From Gremmenia infestans (Eukaryota > Ascomycota > Leotiomycetes > Helotiales > Hamatocanthoscyphaceae): a DNA stretch of 64,000 nucleotides. A program made the translations under genes and the position numbers. Below, piece after piece: positions 58,785 through 64,000 of this stretch. Each line of letters opens with the position of its first letter. The first letter of the stretch is position 1. The DNA is taken from NCBI GenBank assembly GCA_032629725.1, contig JAFEVB010000044.1, positions 339,354 through 403,353 of the forward strand, read 5' to 3'. The notes under the pieces were generated by a model. The model had not been told where the DNA came from, searched no databases, and saw only the letters and a program-made list of their open reading frames with translations.

Positions 58785-59269
58785 TCAAAAGATTTCTGGC
58801 ACGGAACACAGTATCTCTAATTTAGGTTGCGCGCTATTTTCCATGTGTTTGGGGCTCTTTGCGTCCGTAATGTGTCGAGAAAGGTTGTCTGATCTTCTGA
58901 AAGCTTTCCTGCAATTTTCGACAAGGCAAATGTATTTCCCAGAAGACAAAGAATTGAATGGATGTTCGGCTAATGTTGGGATCGAGGAATAGCTTGTGGA
59001 GGGCCGATCATGCTGATTCTGTCTTCCAATGCCGAGACGCGGCTCATGAGGCTGCTGATCATTTTCCCTTGAAGTATAGCCAATTTGGCCCATTCAGAAG
59101 ATGCGCCCTCCTTGCAGCATACTCTTGCTAGCTTGTTCGCAACGTCATTGCGCTCCTGCGACTCGCTGCGATGGCGTTTGCGATTCGAAATATGTTCTCT
59201 CGTTTCCAATTCGGGACGGTCGCGTCTGGTAGCATGTTGTCGTCCGTGTGGTAATGATGAGCTTTGCAT
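58785..59269 (-). pseudogene. C2H2 zinc-finger protein, frameshifted
   Basis: ATG 59269 begins MQSSSLPHGRQH, a basic region with a nuclear-localisation-like RKRHR and a predicted helix SSLMSRVSALEDRISMIGPP. That frame stops at 58970. The overlapping frame continues with YSSIPTLAEHPFNSLSSGKY and a finger-like CLVENCRKAFRRSDNLSRH. No GT-AG pair lies at the switch point near 59010, so a one-base indel, real or from assembly, is the simplest reading. Only one finger is visible. Confidence 0.5.
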
Positions 59270-59729
59270 TTAGATACCCGGTAAGGAAGTAACCTTACTC
59301 GTGCTTCGACGCAACTTTTGGGGGTTATCTGGTAAGCTAGGAATAGGTACGTTCTCCTACAACATTTCTAGAGACCGATGACAGGTTGCGTTCTCAGATA
59401 TCGGCAATTTAATGAAAGATGTTGAGATGGGAACGCTGCAGCCAAATTAGCAGAAGATACTAGAAATCAGTGAAGGCAAATTATGCAACAGGAACAAGCG
59501 TAGTTCTCAAAGGTAGAGCTCAGTTGTGTAAAATAACATATGAGATTACAAAGTTTGAGATGAAAGCGAGGCTTTTCGATAAGATAGCTAGGTTCCAGCA
59601 GCGTATGAAACTTCCTTCTTCTGCCGGATTTCTTCGCCACCACACCTAACTCCACCTGTCCGTGTTTGCTTGCACAGAAAAGGTATTCTCGCTCCAAACA
59701 AATCCCACTACTACAGCATCCAGAAGCCG

Positions 59730-60530
59730 TCATGTTTCCCCCAGCTCATGCCTCTGTATCTGTATCCCATTCCCAGACGAGTCGCGTGGTTCACCCAGCT
59801 CATAGCGCTGAGTCTCATATGCGGGTAATTCGGGCTTGCTATATTCATGATGTTGCGGCTCGTGGGCAACCGTCTTTGATCGCTTAGAGCACCGCCAATA
59901 ATAGAAGCCTACTATGGACACAGCGATCACAAAGACAGGTATAGTGATGCCAACGCCAATTCTGGCACCGGTGCTAAGTTTGTGCTCGGGGACGGAGGTA
60001 TGGGTGTTCGTGGGGCTCGAGGCGATTGTGGAGGAGGTTGAGAGGGATATCGATGATGAGGTTGAGCTACTACTGGAAGAGGTAGGTGAGGTAATGTTGA
60101 AGTAGTGGCTGTTGAATGAAGCTGGGTTTTTGTCTGTTCCTTCAAAGAGCACGAACCAAAAGACAGGAGTAGCAACAATGTTGTATAGAGTCGTCACATC
60201 CCATATGAAGGAACTGTCTTGCTGTCCAGTGCCAGAGTTGCTACCAGTTGCTGAAGGAGATTAGAAATAGCGACAAGGCTAGGACGAAGATCATATACTT
60301 AGTGTAGTCCCCTCTCCCCCTTCATGGTTATCTTGAAAAATCAATAGCTGATAGGTCGAGAAGTTGCTAGTCCATTGGATCGTTTGTGCCGATCCAAGAG
60401 GCCAGGCAAGATTGCCAGTGTAGTTACCAGCCGCGCTGAGCGGTTGAGGACTTATGAAGCTATTCTGAACGGTAATTGCGGAGACAAGGTTAAGGGCAGG
60501 GAGGAGGAACAGGATAAAATATAGGCTCAT
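59730..60530 (-). CDS. Single-pass membrane protein with Ser-rich stalk
   Basis: ATG 60530 starts a signal peptide (MSLYFILFLLPALNLVSA), followed by an extracellular beta-rich domain with LAWPLGSAQTIQWTSNF. One intron near 60238-60297 joins TLT to GSNSGTGQQD, and FIWDVT follows. A serine- and threonine-rich stalk (residues about 130-165) precedes one transmembrane helix (VGITIPVFVIAVSIVGFYY) and a polar cytosolic tail with repeated YELGE-like motifs. This plan is common among fungal plasma-membrane proteins and stress-sensor-like proteins. The function is unknown; a cell-surface role is inferred. The stop is at 59730. Confidence 0.8.
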
Positions 60531-60710
60531 ACTGATTAAAACTCCGAAGAGACTAGAAGAGTATAGATAGTATATAGGTAGTAAGTACTGTATTTATATA
60601 GGTAGTAAGTATTATATTGATCTAGAATGAACGTGGAGATGATACAAGCTTGTTGGAGAATATTAGGTCCGTGCAGCATGCAGAGCTGCCTTCTGAATCA
60701 CGCTATATGA

Positions 60711-60955
60711 AGGTACAGCGGTTAAATATGCAGGTACAGCGGTTAAGTACGAAGGTACAGCGGTTAAGTATTCGCATGAAGCTAAAAATGCTAAAACAAT
60801 ATACCCTTGCAAAGTTGTCACTCTTAGCTTATTTAGGCAGGAAATATATTATCTAAACAAACAAAGTACTCAAATAGGCTAAGAGAGAGATCGCTACAGA
60901 GGGGCATTCTTTAGCTTTATGCGAATACTTAACCGCTCCGCTGTACCTCCGTACA
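60711..60955. mobile_element. MITE-like element with amplified inverted terminal repeat
   Basis: The left side carries three tandem units of 21 bases, each beginning AGGTACAGCGGTTAAGTA or nearly so (60711-60775). The last unit extends into TTCGCATGAAGCT. The right side, about 60913-60950, is the inverted copy of that extended unit, differing mainly by a few extra bases (CGGAG). The roughly 200-base AT-rich core has no coding capacity. This is the plan of a small non-autonomous DNA transposon. No target-site duplication is obvious by eye. Confidence 0.6.
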
Positions 60956-61479
60956 AGCCTATTACCTAAGGCAGAAAACGGCAAACAAAACAATTATTTT
61001 TGAAATTATATATTAAGTTAATAACCATATTTAATAGCTCTATTTTTAGTCGATTGCGAAGTCTAAGCTCATGCGCATCAAAATAGGCGTTACTATATAG
61101 TATAAACATAGTCTAATATTAGTTATCGGACTTCACGGCGTGATCAGGACGAATTTAAGCTAGTGAACCGCGCATAGGGTTATCAGAAGTACAGGGTGAT
61201 CGGGTTGATCCTAACCCTATACCTACTATCTATACAACGCTAGAATCATTTAAGAATACTATAGATTACCTAGAAGCTATAGCAGAACCCATCCCCGAAG
61301 CATTATATTACGAATATAACATATAACTAGGGGATCTTAGGCTTAATATCTAGCTCGCTAGACATAGAAGAACCCCTAGGAGGAAAAAGGTTCCTTTATA
61401 GTAGCTAATATAATAACCACGTATGCTAGTTAGCTAGTTATATAATATATTATAAGATAAAGATAGATTATTTAGATTG

Positions 61480-61650
61480 TAATAATCTATATAATCTAGG
61501 ATTAGTAGGATTATAGTAATCTATATAATCTAGGATATAAAGATTCTATATAAGACTAGATTATTACCTATTAGATAGAAGCTTTATACTTAACTTAAAT
61601 AGTATTTCCTAATATACGCTTATTACTTTATACTTTATAATAAGCTATAC
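61480..61650. mobile_element. RIP-altered LTR-like segment
   Basis: This segment aligns with the 47285-47405 fragment, including AAGCTTTATACTTAACTT against AAGCTTCATGCTTAACTC. It lies 300 bases left of the gag relic, where a 5' LTR would be expected. Confidence 0.5.
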
Positions 61651-61952
61651 TTCTAAGTATAGCAACTAGTAATCTATTAATAGATACTAATATTAACCTA
61701 ATAATAACCTAGATCTAGGGACCTACTTAAGTTATAAGACTTATCTTAGTACTATATAAGCTAGGCGATTATTACACTTTAAGTACTTATCTCTCTATTA
61801 ATAGAATAATATTATCTACTAGATCTACTAAAAGGAAAAACACTCTGACTTTAACCCTAATATAGACTCTAACCTCTATACTAGCGCTAGCTTAGACTTT
61901 TGCGGTATAGAAATAGACTATAATTATTAAGACATCTAATATATTCTATAGA

Positions 61953-62352
61953 GATAAAAGCAAGTTAGATAACTTTCTAATCTTAATAGATATCTATATC
62001 TTATTTAACTAATACTTATTCGGAACTAAGATAGTAAAGGTTATTTATATAATTAGTTACCTTTAAAGCATAGCCTTTAACTAGGTTAAGATCTATATTA
62101 ACGATTTTATAGCAAACAAAACCAGCTAAGAGCAAATTACAACTAAGGCAAGGACCTTAACCTAGGCTATATTTATAAGCTATAAAGCATTTAAGAAGAA
62201 TATCTAATAAGTCTTTAGTAACCTAGAATAGTAGAGTATAGCTAAATAGAAGCTCTAATAATTAAGATAAAGCAAGTCGGCTTTCGAGTATATAGCTAGG
62301 TTCTAGTAGTATTCGGATATAGTAGAATAGAGCGACCGCGCTCTAACTAGCT
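61953..62352 (+). mobile_element. Ty3/gypsy-like gag relic
   Basis: One plus-strand frame, ignoring about a dozen TAA/TAG stops, reads as a retrotransposon gag domain. It has KSKLDNFLILIDIY near the start, then a tryptophan-poor helical region, IYINDFIANKTS and KSAFEYIARF near the end. Nearly every stop falls where Gln or Trp would be normal in this family. The element is dead. No polymerase relic could be read to the right. Confidence 0.6.
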
Positions 62353-62988
62353 AGTATATAACGATCGCTCCGCCCTCTTAGGGTTAGGGTTAGAGGGTTT
62401 ATATTTATTACTAAACTACGTATAATAATACGCTATAATATTAAAGGTCCTATAAGTTCTATATTCTAAAACCGAGACCGCTTTATAAGTCCCCTTTTAT
62501 ATATTATAAGAGTCCTATTAATACTTTCTATAGTTTATTATAATATTATAATAATATCTAATCCTAGTTTAGTATAGATAAAGCCTAAAGTGGTCTAATA
62601 ATTATCTATAGCAGTAATATAAATCTACTACTTATAAATATAGGTCTAAGAAAATCTATTCTATTTCCTATAGAGTTATCTAAATATATACGCCTAAGAG
62701 TTACTCTCTACTATTAGAGTAGAGTTATAGTAGGAGTAGAGTAATTAAAGTTATCTAAATATCCTATACTAAGATAGGATCTTCTAGATCTATAATCCCT
62801 ATTAACCTAGTTCTCTATTATATCTAGGGCAAGGTGCCTTTTAAAGACCAGGTCCTTTTAATTCGGTTAATCTCCGCTAGTTCTACTAAGTAGAAGGTTC
62901 GTCTTTTATATAGTAGTACGTCTTCTATAAGGTTTATATTAAGGACTTAAATAATCCAGAATACTAGGTAAGCTCTCTTCCTATAATA

Positions 62989-63300
62989 CTTTTATAATAT
63001 CTTAGATTATAACTTTATAGTCGAAGACTTTTTACGATATTCTAGGTTATAACCTTATAGTCGTAGACTTTTTATAACATTCTAGGTTATAACTTTATAG
63101 TTATAGTGCTTTTACGACTTCCTAGGTTATAGTGCTTTTATAACTTCCTAGATTAACGGATGCTTTTTATAATATTCCAGGTTATAGTACTTTTATAATA
63201 TTCTAGATTAATAGATGCTTTTTATAACCTTCTAGGTTAACGGATGCTTTTTACAACCTTCTAGGTTAACGGATGCGTTTTATAACCTCCTAGGTTAAAA
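62989..63300. repeat. Minisatellite, about ten units of 27-41 bp
   Basis: The units start CTTTTTATAA or CTTTTACGA, continue CTTCTAGGTTA and end ACGGATG or TATAGTG. The last three complete units are nearly identical, 29 bases each (CTTTTTATAACCTTCTAGG then TTAACGGATG), while the left units are longer and more diverged. Confidence 0.75.
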
Positions 63301-64000
63301 AAAGTGGGACGCGTCTAAAATTTAGACTGGTTCTACTTATATTAATATCTCCTCTTATCCTACTTTTAAGTCTACTCCTTTTCTGCCTGCTCCGCCTCTT
63401 TATCTTATCTAAACCTGCTATGGACTAATTATTATACTACTAGTAGAATCTGGATTGCTATAGATACCTCTCTAATATTTAAAAGAAAGTTAATATTAGT
63501 AAATTTCCCTTAAATCCCTAGTTATATCTATATCTTCTATTTCTTATACTGCTGCTACTATATTAACTTATCTGTATAGTTTAATACTAGGTAGTTTTTA
63601 TAGCTGCGTTTCTATTTTTATCTATAGATATAAGTAAACCCCTATATAAATACCCCTTGGCGGTACTAGAGTAGCATATGCTAGAATATAACTAGTATAG
63701 TAAAATAGATATTAGCTAGTTAGTATCCCTTTACCTTTTAACTACCTATTAGGATTAATATAGTAAGCTGTACTATCTTAGCTTCTATCTATAGAGTCTC
63801 CCTCCGCTCTATCTATAACTAAAGTTATAAAGCTATACTTACTATTAGTTAAAGGTTAGATATAGCTTTAAATCGTGCCTAGGCAGGTTTCTTGCCTAGC
63901 TGGAATACAAATAACTATTACTATAGGTCTCTCTAGCTTTTCTCTAGGAGCACCTTAATCGGGCTATTAGGACTTATCTAATCCAAGATCTACTAGTATC

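Larger units (their letters stand above)
60960..64000. repeat. AT-rich, RIP-like decayed repeat block
   Basis: From about 60960 to the window edge the DNA turns strongly AT-rich, dominated by TA steps such as CTATATAATCTAGG. It has no open reading frame of useful length. Embedded relics are listed separately. The excess of stops that look like CAA/CAG or TGG changed to TAA/TAG is the usual mark of C-to-T mutation by RIP in Pezizomycotina. The stretch 63301-64000 contains nothing I can identify beyond this composition. Confidence 0.7.

Noticed and set aside
62378..62397. TTAGGGTTAGGGTTAGAGGG, telomere-like repeats
   Set aside because: Only two perfect TTAGGG units and a broken third inside AT-rich repeat DNA. 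This is too short to call a telomere or an interstitial telomeric tract.
1..64000. CRISPR arrays, bacterial-type operons, ribosome binding sites, tRNA or rRNA genes
   Set aside because: None expected in a fungal nuclear window apart from tRNA and rRNA, and I could recognise none of these by eye. A tRNA scan would be decisive.

Overview
This window comes from the genome of a filamentous ascomycete (Pezizomycotina). The evidence is short GT-AG introns of about 45-70 bases in most genes, a RIC8 gene with fungal features, a C2H2/fungal_trans regulator, several microsomal P450s, an ABCC transporter, and a right-hand AT-rich block whose retroelement carries stops of the kind left by repeat-induced point mutation (RIP). 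Leotiomycetes is a guess from general gene style, not something the sequence proves.

Layout. 0.2-7.2 kb: a long hairpin repeat, a decayed P450 (561-2134), the housekeeping RIC8 gene (3032-4722) and a long empty spacer. 7.35-45 kb: a compact cluster of 19 apparently intact genes. They are three P450s, three short-chain dehydrogenases, two metallo-beta-lactamase-fold hydrolases, a carboxymuconolactone decarboxylase-like protein, an enol-lactonase-like alpha/beta hydrolase, two 3-hydroxyisobutyrate-dehydrogenase-like enzymes, a maleylacetate reductase-like enzyme, two divergent carboxylesterases, a homogentisate dioxygenase, an NmrA-like protein, a flavin monooxygenase, an MFS transporter and a two-finger C2H2 regulator. 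45.7-51.2 kb: a graveyard holding a P450 tail, an ATP-grasp pseudogene, an LTR fragment, an A-T-R NRPS-like pseudogene and one unidentified relic. 51.5-56.1 kb: an intact ABCC transporter. 56.7-60.5 kb: two broken genes and one intact single-pass membrane protein. 60.6-64 kb: a MITE-like element, then RIP-type AT-rich DNA with an LTR, a Ty3/gypsy-like gag relic and a minisatellite.

How the genes may work together (inference). The 7-45 kb cluster reads as a catabolic route for an aromatic, probably esterified or lactonised, compound. The MFS protein would move it, esterases and lactonase-like enzymes would open it, P450s and the flavin monooxygenase would hydroxylate it, the homogentisate-type dioxygenase would cleave the ring, and the reductases, dehydrogenases and decarboxylase-like protein would channel the fragments to central metabolism. 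The usual partners of homogentisate dioxygenase (maleylacetoacetate isomerase, fumarylacetoacetase) are not in the window, so the substrate is probably not plain homogentisate.

Most striking signal. The 9-mer TGYGGGGTA, or a close variant, recurs roughly 100-290 bases upstream of nearly every cluster gene, including the regulator itself. I counted 12 exact copies by eye, all intergenic and all between 10.8 and 45.1 kb. It suggests a regulon read by the cluster's C2H2 protein, or alternatively CreA-type carbon repression.
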